From positions 156,981 to 220,980 of the forward strand of contig JAYELL010000001.1 of assembly GCA_034717495.1 (NCBI GenBank): DNA of 64,000 nucleotides. Direction: 5' to 3'. The notes under the pieces were generated by a model. That model was not told the DNA's origin. It saw only the letters and a program-made list of their open reading frames with translations, and searched no databases. Positions within the stretch are counted from its first letter, which is position 1, and every line of letters starts with the position of its first letter. Source of the stretch: Chloroflexota bacterium (GTDB lineage: Bacteria > Chloroflexota > Anaerolineae > JAAEKA01). The position numbers were made by a program, and so were the translations under genes. Shown piece by piece: positions 18,412 to 27,633 of the stretch.

Positions 18412-19188
18412 CTATGGGGTTTCTGTGAACTTCGACTCGACCAGGACTGTGGCGTCGGTGAAACCCAGGGCTTTCAGGAAGGAGAGCAGGACCATCTGGC
18501 CAGTCTGCTCGGCCCTCTCCAGGATCCCCTGAGCCTGCGCCCAATCCCGCAGTTGTGATTCGGCAATCTGCCTTGCTTCTCCTTCCAGGTCCACGTCTGG
18601 TTTCAGCAGGAAGCCTGTCCGGCGTTCCTGGACGTAGGTTCTGTCGTTGTCCAACCGGCTGTAAAGGATCTGGGGAGGGGGCAGGGTAAGCTGCACCCGG
18701 TCACCTTCGACCACGATATTTCCAGGATCGATATCGGTCAGGTCGAAGCCTGCAACAACCTCGCCCCCGGCAACCAGCAGGATGGCATCGTAGCCCACCA
18801 TCTGCTCCCAGGGCGTGCGAGGCTCGCTTTCCAGTGGGACCACCACTTGCACCACGTATTCCATGGTTTCAAGGCGGCCCAGCGACCTGACATCCTCCAG
18901 GATGATGCGAGGTGTCGGCGTTGGTGTGGGTGTTGCAGTTGGTGTGGCGGTGGCGGTTGGTGTCGCCGTCGGTGTTGAACTCGGTCCCGGTGTTTGGGTG
19001 GCAGGCACCGTTGCCGTTGGCGTTCTGGTCTTGATAGCCGTGGGCCAGAGTTCTGTGGGCGCCAGTGCCATTTCGTCAGTCGCTTGCCTGGCATTGCCAA
19101 ACAGGGCCGACAGGATGAAAATCGCGGCACCGATGGCCACGATTGCCAACAGGATAACCTGCCACAGCTTCAATCCTTTGATTTCCAT
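18412..19188 (-). CDS. DUF4230-like protein with Thr-Pro-rich linker
   Basis: A 258-aa protein: N-terminal membrane helix (about 8-30), then a low-complexity Thr/Pro/Ala linker at about 50-95 of the kind common in Chloroflexota exported proteins, then a DUF4230-like domain (ILLVAGGEVVAGFDLTDIDPG, VQLTLPPPQILYSRLD). It is the first gene of a probable minus-strand operon: this gene, the second DUF4230 gene 10 bases on, the RdhA-like gene, then deoC. The two DUF4230 proteins are diverged paralogues. No clear ribosome binding site or promoter was identified upstream, where a repeat-rich region begins. Confidence 0.75.
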   Translation of the reverse strand: MEIKGLKLWQVILLAIVAIGAAIFILSALFGNARQATDEMALAPTELWPTAIKTRTPTATVPATQTPGPSSTPTATPTATATPTATPTPTPTPRIILEDVRSLGRLETMEYVVQVVVPLESEPRTPWEQMVGYDAILLVAGGEVVAGFDLTDIDPGNIVVEGDRVQLTLPPPQILYSRLDNDRTYVQERRTGFLLKPDVDLEGEARQIAESQLRDWAQAQGILERAEQTGQMVLLSFLKALGFTDATVLVESKFTETP

Positions 19189-19255
19189 GCGATTAGCCTA
19201 TTTCGACACTATTCCTTCCGTATGAACAAATGCCATTAAACTCCCACGAGCTCCT

Positions 19256-19552
19256 AACCTGGACAGGCCAGAGGAACGCAGATTTACGCAGACCTCCGGC
19301 GCAGATTCTCGCCGATCTTCTCTGATGTCTGATCAGCGTTTATCGGCGGTTATCTGCGGTTATGATTTTTCTCTGATTTCACCGCAGATTTACGCAGACC
19401 TCCGGCGCAGATTCTCGCTGATCTTCTCTGATCTTTTTTGATTGATCTGCGTCCATCTGCGTTGACCCTTCGACTACGCCCCTCGACAAGCTCGGGACAG
19501 CGCAGCGGTCATGTTTTTTTCTTTTCAGGTCCCTTCGACTGTGCTCAGGACA
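19256..19552. repeat. Intergenic dispersed-repeat block
   Basis: The 447-base gap between the DUF4230 operon and the flavoprotein gene contains no gene. It holds two near-identical copies (19277-19326 and 19383-19432, one base different) of a unit containing GCAGACCTCCGGCGCAGATT. They are followed by two 'cccttcgact' type repeats at 19467-19505 and 19530-19558. Related copies occur at 28499-28538 (opposite strand) and 54549-54617. Confidence 0.8.
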
Positions 19553-19635
19553 GCGCTGCGGTATATGCTTGTCTGGTTCGCCGATAATCTCCTTGCTCAG
19601 TGTGCAAGAATCTGACTCGAAAGGTAATAAGGTCC

Positions 19636-20733
19636 TCAATTCGCCTGTATCGCCTCCAGCGGCAATTCGTAGCTCCGCTTTGGCACCGCGCCCAGGTCTT
19701 CGGGCCAGCTACCCGTCAATTCCTGCACGATTCGACCCACATGGACGTGGGTGTTCTCGATGAACAACCGGTATTTCTCCTGGCGGCGGCCTGCAGCAGC
19801 GGTTCCCGCCAGATACAGCCCAGGCACGTTTGTCTCCATGGTTTCCGGGTTATACAGCGGTGTTTGCTCGGGGCCCTCCAACTCAATGCCCGCCGTCTCA
19901 AAAAGACTCATGTCAGCCTCAAAACCGGTAAGAAGAAGCACGAAATCGGCCGGTTGGGACAGGTATTCCCCGCTCGGCTGCAAGCCCTCGTCCACCTGGG
20001 CCAACACGACATCCCGGGGCGTTATCTCAACCGGTATTGTCGATTCGTGGAAGGCGATGTTGCCCAGATCGATCTGCGTCTCAAGGTCGGGCAGTATCCA
20101 GTGTTTGATGATCTTAGAATTGAAGCTGGGGCGCCTGTAGCTGATCGCAACCTCAGCGCCGGCTCTCCAGCAACGCAGGGCTGCCTCGACTGCGGAATTG
20201 CGGCCGCCCACGATCAATAACCGCTGGCGAAAATAGGGGTGCACGTCATGGAAATAGTGGCTGACGTGGGGCAAATCTTCGCCAGGTATGCCCAGCCGAT
20301 TGGGTCCGTGCATGTCTCCGGTAGCAAGGACCAGTTTTCGGCAGGACCAATGGCGCTCGCCGCTGGCAGGCCGGGTTGTCAGCTTGAATCCGGATGCCCG
20401 GCTTTCGATGTTGATCAGCGGCTCATAGGCATTGACCTGGAGATCGAGTTGCTCGATCACGCTGCGAAGATAGACCAGGTATTCCTCACCGGTGGTACGC
20501 TGTTGGGCGGGATTCTGGATCGGTATGCCGGCGATCTCGATTCGCTCCGTCGTACTGAAAAACGTGGTGTTGCGCGGCCACCAGGAGATGGTGTCCCCGA
20601 TCTGTTTTGCCTCGATATGTACATAGTCGACCCCCGCGCGTTTCAGGCAGGCGGCCAGCTCGATCCCGATCGGACCGGCGCCGACGATGGCCACCTCCGC
20701 TTCACTTTTCCGCGTGTTTTCGTTTTCTTGCAT
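19636..20733 (-). CDS. FAD/NAD(P)-dependent oxidoreductase, YpdA-like
   Basis: A flavoprotein of about 365 aa with an N-terminal dinucleotide-binding motif ([14 protein letters not shown]), a second Rossmann motif in the middle ([16 protein letters not shown]) and the C-terminal FAD-binding GLYLAGTAA. The [21 protein letters not shown] segment resembles the YpdA/putative bacillithiol disulfide reductase group (TIGR04018-like). Family members reduce low-molecular-weight disulfides with NAD(P)H; whether this organism makes bacillithiol cannot be told from the window. I chose ATG 20733 with GAGAG five bases upstream over GTG 20745. It appears to be transcribed alone. Confidence 0.8.
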   Translation of the reverse strand: MQENENTRKSEAEVAIVGAGPIGIELAACLKRAGVDYVHIEAKQIGDTISWWPRNTTFFSTTERIEIAGIPIQNPAQQRTTGEEYLVYLRSVIEQLDLQVNAYEPLINIESRASGFKLTTRPASGERHWSCRKLVLATGDMHGPNRLGIPGEDLPHVSHYFHDVHPYFRQRLLIVGGRNSAVEAALRCWRAGAEVAISYRRPSFNSKIIKHWILPDLETQIDLGNIAFHESTIPVEITPRDVVLAQVDEGLQPSGEYLSQPADFVLLLTGFEADMSLFETAGIELEGPEQTPLYNPETMETNVPGLYLAGTAAAGRRQEKYRLFIENTHVHVGRIVQELTGSWPEDLGAVPKRSYELPLEAIQAN

Positions 20734-20831
20734 GGTATCTCTCACAGTATGTTTCCACTCTTTCTGTCGGACTTGAAATGGCCGAAGGGCTTGTCCTGAG
20801 CAGCGTCTTTTCCGGTGTTAAGTGTTTTCGG

Positions 20832-21956
20832 CTACTCGTCTATCACGCTCAACATATCAGGCGCGCTGTTGACTTGCCAGACGTAAATGAGCGGAAGGAA
20901 TGCCAGAAATCCAAGGATGACAGATGCCAGGATGCTGAACACGCCGAAAACGACCAGTATCAACCTCACATCGGGCCAGCCTTCCGGAGGGGTCAAACGG
21001 GTCAGAAGAAAGAACAGCAAGCCCAGGATAAACGAGGCGGTCGCCAGGCCGCCAAGGACCGCTGTCCACGGCAATGCCCGCTGGATGGAAGCCCGTCGCA
21101 CGCCATAGAGACGGCCCGATCGTCCATTGATTAGCACGGTTCTGGCTACCTCTCCATCGTGGTAATGGGTCAGGTAAACCGGGAATAACACCATGCTCCA
21201 GTTCATATCCCCGAACTCCGGTGACCAGTCGAATTCACGCCAGTGATCAGCCTGGCAGGCCTTTTGGCAATCTTCAGATGCCCTGGCGCGGATAATGGGC
21301 TCAGCATCGGACCAGGCGTCATCCGGCAAACGATCAGGCAGGCGCGTTACGGTATCTCTTGAATTGTCGGACAACGTTTCCGCTTGCTGGGTTGCGAACG
21401 GGCCGATCGTCGCGTCCAGCCAAGTGTCTTCCTCCAGCGCGGGCGCCTCGACATTGTGGTAGATTCGATCAAGGCGTCCGGCGCGAGGCTCCCAACGAAT
21501 GCGGGTCTCCGTGATCTGCTGGGATCGCCATCCCGATGCATTGTCGCTATAGTCGTCCTGGTGGCTGACAACCTGGTAGTCGAAACCGGCATCGCCGTTC
21601 CATGTGCTGGACACACTGGTGTCCACCAGCCAGCGGGGAAGGAAAATCTTTTCCGCGCGATCGACAAGATTCTGCCAGTTCAGATCGCCCGGCGCGAACC
21701 ACAGGCCGGAAACGAAGGACTTCAGGCTGGCTGATACCTGCTCGTCGGTCACTGAGAACGGGACCACCGACTCCACCGGATAACGAGCGGCCAGTGGCAC
21801 GGGCCCATCCGCAGGCACCAGGTTGTCACTTCCGCATCTGGGACATGAATGCAGTTCGATGGTCTCCGGGAGCAGAAAACGCCACTGGCATCGCATACAC
21901 TCGACGGTGGCTGATTCTGGCTGTGGTTGCGAAAAAGAACTGGTCTCGCTGTCCAT
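20832..21956 (-). CDS. Zinc-ribbon membrane protein (second of pair)
   Basis: A protein of about 374 aa. The N-terminus holds a CMRCQW...CPRCGS zinc ribbon; the middle 200 aa are a soluble domain with many Trp and acidic residues; two hydrophobic helices lie near the C-terminus (about 300-325 and 335-360). It resembles the upstream gene product in layout (zinc ribbon, a VLFPVYLTHYHDGEV / LINGRSGRLYG segment, then helices), so the two are probably diverged paralogues. ATG 21956 lies five bases after the previous stop; TTG 21965 would overlap it. I do not know the function. The shared 'LPFYLGAYNYDDKTYQVLVNG'-like segment is seen in uncharacterised bacterial zinc-ribbon membrane proteins. Confidence 0.7.
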   Translation of the reverse strand: MDSETSSFSQPQPESATVECMRCQWRFLLPETIELHSCPRCGSDNLVPADGPVPLAARYPVESVVPFSVTDEQVSASLKSFVSGLWFAPGDLNWQNLVDRAEKIFLPRWLVDTSVSSTWNGDAGFDYQVVSHQDDYSDNASGWRSQQITETRIRWEPRAGRLDRIYHNVEAPALEEDTWLDATIGPFATQQAETLSDNSRDTVTRLPDRLPDDAWSDAEPIIRARASEDCQKACQADHWREFDWSPEFGDMNWSMVLFPVYLTHYHDGEVARTVLINGRSGRLYGVRRASIQRALPWTAVLGGLATASFILGLLFFLLTRLTPPEGWPDVRLILVVFGVFSILASVILGFLAFLPLIYVWQVNSAPDMLSVIDE

Positions 21957-21961
21957 TTGTT

Positions 21962-23323
21962 TCAACGGGCCTGGCTGAGGAAATTCTCAACGGATTCGAC
22001 AGTCTGGTTGGCAACACCCGTGGTGTTGAGAGCGATGGCTCGGCGCAGGAGTTGGAGAGCTCGAATGCCGCCCACGATCAAGCCAACAAATGCCAGCAGG
22101 CCAAGCACCCCGGAAAGGCTCCCGTCGACGCGGCCGCGTGCAACTGCTGCAACGACAATCAGCAGTAGAGGCACGAGAATCCAGGCCGCAGTTACTGCCA
22201 GAACCCTGCGCCAGTCTACCGGTCGGGAACCTGTGATTGTCCCGGTCTCTCCGTTGACCAGCACCTGGTAGGTCTTGTCGTCGTAATTGTAGGCCCCCAG
22301 GTAAAAGGGCAGTAAAACGTAGCGCCAGGTCTCGTCGGCAAAATCGAGGCTCATGCTGAAGTTGCGGATCTGGCCCGAGCTTGGCTTGTCTTTGCAGACC
22401 CGGCGAATCTGTTCGCGCATCTCGTGCCGGGCGGTGGACCAGGCTTTTTCCAGCGATACTCCGTAGGCCTGGGCATTAATCCCTGCCAGGAAGGAGGGTT
22501 CGTAAGGCACCAGGCTATCCAGTTCGAAGTCCTTCAGGCGTGCCAACAGGGACGGTTCCACGTGCTGGCTGCCGTGGACCAGCAAATCATCAACGACCGA
22601 TCTCTCCGTGCCATCTTCCCAACGCCACTCCTTTTCATCCTTTTTCGGGCGTTTTCTGAACTCAAAGCTACCCAGATCGAAATAAGTTTCCTCTTTATGG
22701 ACGTAGACTTCCGCTTTCCATCGGGCAGCCAGCGTCGAGTCGAAAGTCCAGGCCGGCAGGTAGATGGCCTTGAGCGTCGCGCGACTGGCCACCCCTCGTA
22801 GCGCTCGCGGCAGCATCCAGCTATTTCCCAACCATTTCCTGGCGATGTCACGGACGGCATCTTGCTCCAGTTGAAAGGGGATCAGACACCTGGGCCGCAG
22901 TTCATCGCTCGGCGCCCTCCGTTGCACGACCTGATTGGAGGCGCAGAACGGGCATGTGTGGGAAAGGGCATTGGGGGGAATGGACGTTTCTGCGCCGCAA
23001 TTCTGGCAACTCAGTTCCTTGCGCTCAATTCCCCAGCCAATTGCGGCCCGATTGACTACGTCGACAGTGAATTCGAAATCGGGCGCTGCCCGCCCCACAG
23101 TTTCCTTTTCGGGTCCCTGGTAAAATCCGCAATAGGTGCAGGCCAAGCCTCCCTGTGAGATGGCATAGGCTGTGCCACTGCCACACTGAGGGCAATCAAA
23201 TGTGGTGATTCCGTGCGAGTCTCCCCAGCCGGACAGCGCAGGCAGAGCCGGGCAGAAGACTTCGATTCCTTCCACGGCCGAGTCGATGGAGACGTAACCT
23301 TCGGGGGGGAATTGGGCGGTCAT
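21962..23323 (-). CDS. Zinc-ribbon membrane protein (first of pair)
   Basis: A 453-aa protein with two N-terminal zinc-ribbon-like motifs, CPQCGS...CTYCGF (about 44-67) and CQNCGA...CPFCAS (about 105-128), a long soluble middle with IYLPAWTFD and LPFYLGAYNYDDKTYQVLVNGE, and two hydrophobic helices at about 375-425. It starts the two-gene zinc-ribbon operon. A predicted promoter with a 12-bp palindrome lies upstream. The helices near the C-terminus suggest a membrane-tethered protein with its metal-binding N-terminus in the cytoplasm. No enzymatic motif was recognised. Confidence 0.72.
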   Translation of the reverse strand: MTAQFPPEGYVSIDSAVEGIEVFCPALPALSGWGDSHGITTFDCPQCGSGTAYAISQGGLACTYCGFYQGPEKETVGRAAPDFEFTVDVVNRAAIGWGIERKELSCQNCGAETSIPPNALSHTCPFCASNQVVQRRAPSDELRPRCLIPFQLEQDAVRDIARKWLGNSWMLPRALRGVASRATLKAIYLPAWTFDSTLAARWKAEVYVHKEETYFDLGSFEFRKRPKKDEKEWRWEDGTERSVVDDLLVHGSQHVEPSLLARLKDFELDSLVPYEPSFLAGINAQAYGVSLEKAWSTARHEMREQIRRVCKDKPSSGQIRNFSMSLDFADETWRYVLLPFYLGAYNYDDKTYQVLVNGETGTITGSRPVDWRRVLAVTAAWILVPLLLIVVAAVARGRVDGSLSGVLGLLAFVGLIVGGIRALQLLRRAIALNTTGVANQTVESVENFLSQAR

Positions 23324-23346
23324 GAGTCGTTCTCTTGTGAGTAGCG

Positions 23347-23388
23347 CACTTCGAAGTGTATTATACAGCCCTTTGCGGTGACCGGGAA
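23347..23388 (-). promoter_or_regulatory. Promoter with palindromic operator candidate
   Basis: On the minus strand a perfect TATAAT lies at 23365-23360 with a weak -35 (TTCCCG) 17 bases upstream. Just downstream, at 23347-23358, is the 12-bp perfect palindrome CACTTCGAAGTG, placed where it would overlap the transcription start. It would control the zinc-ribbon operon starting at 23323. Confidence 0.45.
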
Positions 23389-23491
23389 GTCCGGAAGTGA
23401 ATCGTCGGGGAAAACGGTTACTCAGGCGGGGCCAAGCCCTGCCCCTGCGAGTCGTGACGAAAAAAAAGTGCGCGGCATGGCATAACCATAA

Positions 23492-26400
23492 TTAACCCAG
23501 CACTTGCCACGAGCTCACCTGCAGCCACTCGCTGTCCCATTGATCCCTCATCCAGCGGCCGGTGACCAGCAGGGGTTGCCACGGTCTTGGGTTGTCAATT
23601 CCCTTGGGCGGCATGGCAAGCACGTATCGGTTCCCGTTGGACAGGAAAAAGCCCTGCCCGCCGGTCCAGCCGGGTATACGATAACCTGCCGCAGTGATCC
23701 GGTGACCTGCATGCCCGCGCAGCATATCGAGTGGTGTACTGTCGGCCGGCAGATCGGTGACCAGGTCCAGCGGGTTAACGCCAATGGGGTCGCCCAGGAG
23801 ATGTTTTTCCCAGTCGAATTGCTGCTGTGCTGACTCCGTTGGCACGTCAGGTGTCGGGAAGTCGAAGGCCAGTTGGGTCGCGCTGCCCGCCCGGCGGATC
23901 TCCCGCAACTCGGCCAGCAGCCCGTTGCGACTGGATGCCAACCCGTCCAGCGCGCCACACTGGATGAGATGGGTGATTTCCTTTTCCTGAAAGCAGACAC
24001 GCTGCAACAGGTCCCGCAAGCTGCCGAACTTCCCGGCGCGACCGGTTTTCACGATGGCGGACACGGTCGCCCGTCGCAGGTCCCTCACCTGGCCCAGTCC
24101 CATCCATAACACCGGCTGTGCTTCCCGGTCCGAAGAGGCTTCGAAAGCCAGGGTGAACTCGCGTCCGCTTTGGTTGACATGGGGCGGCCACACATCGATT
24201 CCCAGCTGGCGCGCCTCCGCCATGTAGACGGCGGGATGGTGGAATCCTCCCCTTTCCGCCAGGCGGGCGCAGAGGAACTGGGCGGGGTAGTGGGTCTTCA
24301 AATAGGCAGAACGGTAGCTGACGTCGGCATAGGCGGTGGCGTGGCCCTGGTTGAAGCCATATCCGGCGAAGGGAATGATCTGGTCCCACAGCCTGTTGGC
24401 CTGCTGTTCGCTGAAACCAGACTCCTGGCAGCCCCGGATGAACACGTCCTGCGTTTTTTTCATCTCCTCCGGCTGGAACTTGCTCATGCCGCGGCGCAGG
24501 CGGTCAGCCTGCTGCCAGTCGAGGCCGGCGATCTCCGTCGCCACCCGCAGAATCTGTTCCTGGAAGATCAGTACGCCCTTGGTGTTGCCAAGAATCGGTT
24601 CCAATGTTGGGTGCAGGTACTCGACAGGTGCTTCGCCCCGGTAGCGCTGGATGAAGACCTGGGCCATGCCTCCGGCGGCAGGACCTGGTTTGAAAAAGGC
24701 GTTGGCCACGGCCAGATCTGCCAGAGTGCGCGCCCTGAGCTGGCGCAGGGTTCGCTGGGCGCCCGACGAATCGCATTGGAAGACGCCGATGGTGTTTCCC
24801 GCTTCCAGCATGGCAGCGGTGGAGGGATCATCCAACGGAATGTCGGCCAGGCGAAAGTTGGGATCGACATCGCGCTGCACCAGTTCCACCGTGTCGGCCA
24901 GCACGGTCAGGGCCCGAATCCCCAGCAGATCGATCTTGGGCAGGCCGATGGCTTCCACGTCCCGGTGGTCGAACTGGGTGATCAGGAAACCCTTGGCGGT
25001 CCACTGCACCGGCACGGTATCCGCCAGGGGCCCGGGTGTGATCACGATGCCGCCGGGATGCACGCTGAGATGGTGCGGCTGGCCTTCCAGCGCGTACGCG
25101 TTGGTCACGACCTGGCGCAGCTTTTCGGACATCCCGGGATCGTTGGTCAGCTTCTGCGCCTCGGCCAGCACCTCCTCCGCCGATTTCTTCGAGCGGCGCC
25201 GCGGATCGGGATGGCGCCGCCCTGGTAGCAGCCTGATCACCTGACCGGTCAGGTGATCGTCCAGGCCGTAGGCTTTGGCAGTCTCGCGGATGGCCGACTT
25301 CAGGCGCATGGTGCTGATGGTGCCCACCAGGGCGACCCTTTCCTCTCCGGGTGTTGTATTGGTCGCGGGCAGATCGTACGTTTCTCGTACATACTCCAGC
25401 ACCTGGTCCCGGCGCCGGCTGCAGAAATCCAGGTCGATATCGGGGGGATCCAGGCGAGCCGGGCTGAGGAATCTTTCGAAGAGCAGGTTATGGGCAACGG
25501 GATCTACCGTAGAGATGCCGGTGCAGAAGGCTACCAGCGAGTTGGCAACGCTGCCGCGGGTGCTAACCGGAATATCCTGGCTACGGGCGAAACGCACAAC
25601 ATCGGCTACCAGCAGAAACAGGGGAGCGTAGCCGTGGTGGTCGATGCTGTCCAGTTCCCTGGTCAACCGTTCCTGAATATCGCCGGCCGGATTTGGCCCG
25701 TAGTGGCGAATCAGTCCCTCGCTTGCCAGGTCGCGGAGGGCAGCCCTGGACGTTTTCCCAGGGGGTAGCTTCAGGGCCGGCCAGATGGGACTGCCATCGG
25801 GCAAAGCTGGCTGGCATTGGTGGGCGACGTGCATGGTCGTTGTCAACGCCTCTGGGAAGGCCTCGAACCGCTCTGTCATTTCGGCTGGCGACAGCCAATG
25901 AAGATCGATCTGGCCGTCACCGAGATTTGGCAAAACGGCGGGTGGCACATCCTTGAGTTGCAGATTGTGATCGATGGCAGCCAGCAGACGAAGACGCGGG
26001 GTTTCTCTTCGGCTGAGCGTGTAAACCGGTTGGACGGCGACGGTTGCGATTCCGAAGCGATTGGCCAGCTCGACCATTTCCTGGTTGACCGGCAGGCTCT
26101 CGCGGCCATGGTTTTCCAGCGCCAGGTAGAGCCTGTCGTCGAACAGCCCGGCCAGCCGGCCCAGGATGGCCACAGCTGCCTGTCGGTTGCCCAATCGCAG
26201 GCTGCGTTCGATCCAACTGCGCCTCCCGCCGGCGATGCAGATCAGACCATCGCGCCAGTCCTTGAGGGTGTCCCAGCCGAGGCCGTGCCTGGCTCGGTCC
26301 AGCCGGTCGGGATGGCCCTGGATGGCCGTGGATAGCCGGCAGAGGGACCGAAAGCCGGCCGGTCCCGTGGCCAGCAGCACCAGGAGGTCGGGGCCCAGCT

Positions 26401-26662
26401 CGTCGACAGGGAGGAGGCCGGGTAGTGGTGCCAGGGAAAGAAGAAGGCCGGTGATGGGTTGGATATCGGCCTGTTGGCAGGCCTTGTTGAAGGCCACCGT
26501 CCCGACCAGACTGTTGGTGTCGGTCAGTGCCAGGTGACTCAAGCCATCGGCCACCGCCCGTTGGACCAGGGATTCTACCGAGGCAGTACTGCCCAGCAGG
26601 CTGTACTGGGAATGGACGTGCAGATGGGTGATGGGCGAAGGGGGTGGGCTGTTGGCGCTCAT
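23492..26662 (-). CDS. DNA polymerase III alpha subunit family (DnaE-type) polymerase
   Basis: A C-family DNA polymerase of about 1056 aa. It has an N-terminal PHP domain (THLHVHSQYSLL), the polymerase active-site PDIDLDF at 407-413 (D408, D410), KIDLLGIRALTVL with the third acidic residue, NAFFKPGPAAGG in the fingers, and GYGFNQGHATAYADVSY. The length and the short C-terminus fit the DnaE2/ImuC-type or a compact DnaE better than the 1160-aa replicative type, but no imuA or imuB is nearby. The PHP motif normally read as TDHxxLxG is here TDTNSLVG, so the PHP metal site looks degraded. ATG 26662 was chosen; longer in-frame starts (26680, 26710) lack better signals. No promoter is obvious. Confidence 0.85.
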   Translation of the reverse strand: MSANSPPPSPITHLHVHSQYSLLGSTASVESLVQRAVADGLSHLALTDTNSLVGTVAFNKACQQADIQPITGLLLSLAPLPGLLPVDELGPDLLVLLATGPAGFRSLCRLSTAIQGHPDRLDRARHGLGWDTLKDWRDGLICIAGGRRSWIERSLRLGNRQAAVAILGRLAGLFDDRLYLALENHGRESLPVNQEMVELANRFGIATVAVQPVYTLSRRETPRLRLLAAIDHNLQLKDVPPAVLPNLGDGQIDLHWLSPAEMTERFEAFPEALTTTMHVAHQCQPALPDGSPIWPALKLPPGKTSRAALRDLASEGLIRHYGPNPAGDIQERLTRELDSIDHHGYAPLFLLVADVVRFARSQDIPVSTRGSVANSLVAFCTGISTVDPVAHNLLFERFLSPARLDPPDIDLDFCSRRRDQVLEYVRETYDLPATNTTPGEERVALVGTISTMRLKSAIRETAKAYGLDDHLTGQVIRLLPGRRHPDPRRRSKKSAEEVLAEAQKLTNDPGMSEKLRQVVTNAYALEGQPHHLSVHPGGIVITPGPLADTVPVQWTAKGFLITQFDHRDVEAIGLPKIDLLGIRALTVLADTVELVQRDVDPNFRLADIPLDDPSTAAMLEAGNTIGVFQCDSSGAQRTLRQLRARTLADLAVANAFFKPGPAAGGMAQVFIQRYRGEAPVEYLHPTLEPILGNTKGVLIFQEQILRVATEIAGLDWQQADRLRRGMSKFQPEEMKKTQDVFIRGCQESGFSEQQANRLWDQIIPFAGYGFNQGHATAYADVSYRSAYLKTHYPAQFLCARLAERGGFHHPAVYMAEARQLGIDVWPPHVNQSGREFTLAFEASSDREAQPVLWMGLGQVRDLRRATVSAIVKTGRAGKFGSLRDLLQRVCFQEKEITHLIQCGALDGLASSRNGLLAELREIRRAGSATQLAFDFPTPDVPTESAQQQFDWEKHLLGDPIGVNPLDLVTDLPADSTPLDMLRGHAGHRITAAGYRIPGWTGGQGFFLSNGNRYVLAMPPKGIDNPRPWQPLLVTGRWMRDQWDSEWLQVSSWQVLG

Positions 26663-26847
26663 GCCGTCATTGTAGCGCATGAGGGGAAAGGGGCCAAGGT
26701 GTTGTCGCAAGAACCGATCACTGGTCTATCGAATTGACCGAGATAAGGTTCCAGCAACAAAAAGACACCGGCGGCAAACAATAGTATATGAGTACATGTA
26801 TGCTTTGATCAACCTCGACGACCTGAGACATTGGGGAATTGTACCGC

Positions 26848-26865
26848 ATATGATCCGGATCATAT
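26848..26865. promoter_or_regulatory. 18-bp perfect palindrome, operator candidate
   Basis: The 337-base gap between the divergent DnaE-type gene and the TolB-like fragment holds no gene. Its main feature is the perfect 18-bp palindrome ATATGATCCGGATCATAT, in the expected 5' region of the plus-strand gene and about 185 bases upstream of the minus-strand start. Size and symmetry fit a dimeric repressor site. Confidence 0.4.
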
Positions 26866-26999
26866 TCAACGTTGGGGAGGTGTGGTAGAGTCAGGACAGA
26901 CAGAACAGGGTTCGAAGAAGGAACCGAGGGGTCGCCTGGCGGGGCCTGTGGGGTTTTGACGGCCAGGGGCAACCGGGGAACAGCGAACGGAAGGACGTC

Positions 27000-27565
27000 A
27001 TGTCATCGCTGAAGGAACGGATGCTTCGATTTGTGATCTGCCTGGCACTGGTGATACCGGGTGCGCTGGTGGGACCTGGGGCAGCGGTAGTGGGACAGCC
27101 GACACCGAAAAGCCTGCTGGGTTCACCGACCCGCTTCAATAGGGCACTTCTCGAATCGAATCTCAGCGAGACAGTCGCGGTGCCGGAAAACCCGGTGACA
27201 TCGGAACTGGTCGCTTCAATTGCTCAAACTTCGATCAAAGGGTTCGAGCCAATCAGCGGAACGATCGCATTTGTGTCAAAGAGGCGGAATTTCCGGGACC
27301 TCGACATCTGGCTGATAGATCCTGTTTCGGGAGAATTATTCCCAATCACTTCAGATGAGGCCCATGATACCCAACCACGTTGGTCGTCGGATGGTCGGCT
27401 GCTAGCGTTTCGGTCCCAATGGCCTGATTATCATTCGACTATTTGGGTTTTAGATGTGACCACTGGTCAGATGATCGAGATGGAAGCAACTTGCGAATAT
27501 TGACTGATGAGCCCGGATATGATGGCGATGCAGCTTGGCAACCACCGCTTATTCAGGACAAGTAA
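27000..27565 (+). pseudogene. TolB/WD40-like beta-propeller gene, frameshifted and truncated
   Basis: The open frame from ATG 27000 (AAGGA upstream) encodes 167 aa. It has a signal peptide-like N-terminus (about 9-32), then TolB-type propeller repeats: DIWLIDPVSGELFPITSDEAHDTQPRWSSDGRLLAF and TIWVLDVTTGQMI. The frame then stops at 27501-27503. In another frame, from 27488, the next expected repeat continues as NLRILTDEPGYDGDAAW until a stop at 27563-27565. This matches the spacing of the preceding repeat, so a single-base indel near 27478-27488 has probably broken the gene. Even when restored, it has only about two repeats, so the remainder of a propeller is missing. It could also be a sequencing or assembly error. 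Confidence 0.7.
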
Positions 27566-27633
27566 TAGGAGGTCAACGCCTCTTCGCTGAGCCCTTCTCT
27601 ACCAACCCACCAGTCTCCCTGACAGGGAGGGCA

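Noticed and set aside
18900..19050. Simple-sequence repeat element
   Set aside because: The Thr-Pro-rich codon run is the linker of the first DUF4230 protein and lies inside an intact coding frame.
23400..23470. Terminator between the DnaE-type gene and the zinc-ribbon operon
   Set aside because: The GC-rich inverted sequence here is not followed by a T-run on the strand that would need it.
24170..25228. A 352-aa plus-strand frame inside the DnaE-type gene
   Set aside because: It lies wholly antisense to conserved polymerase motifs and shows no protein-like features of its own.
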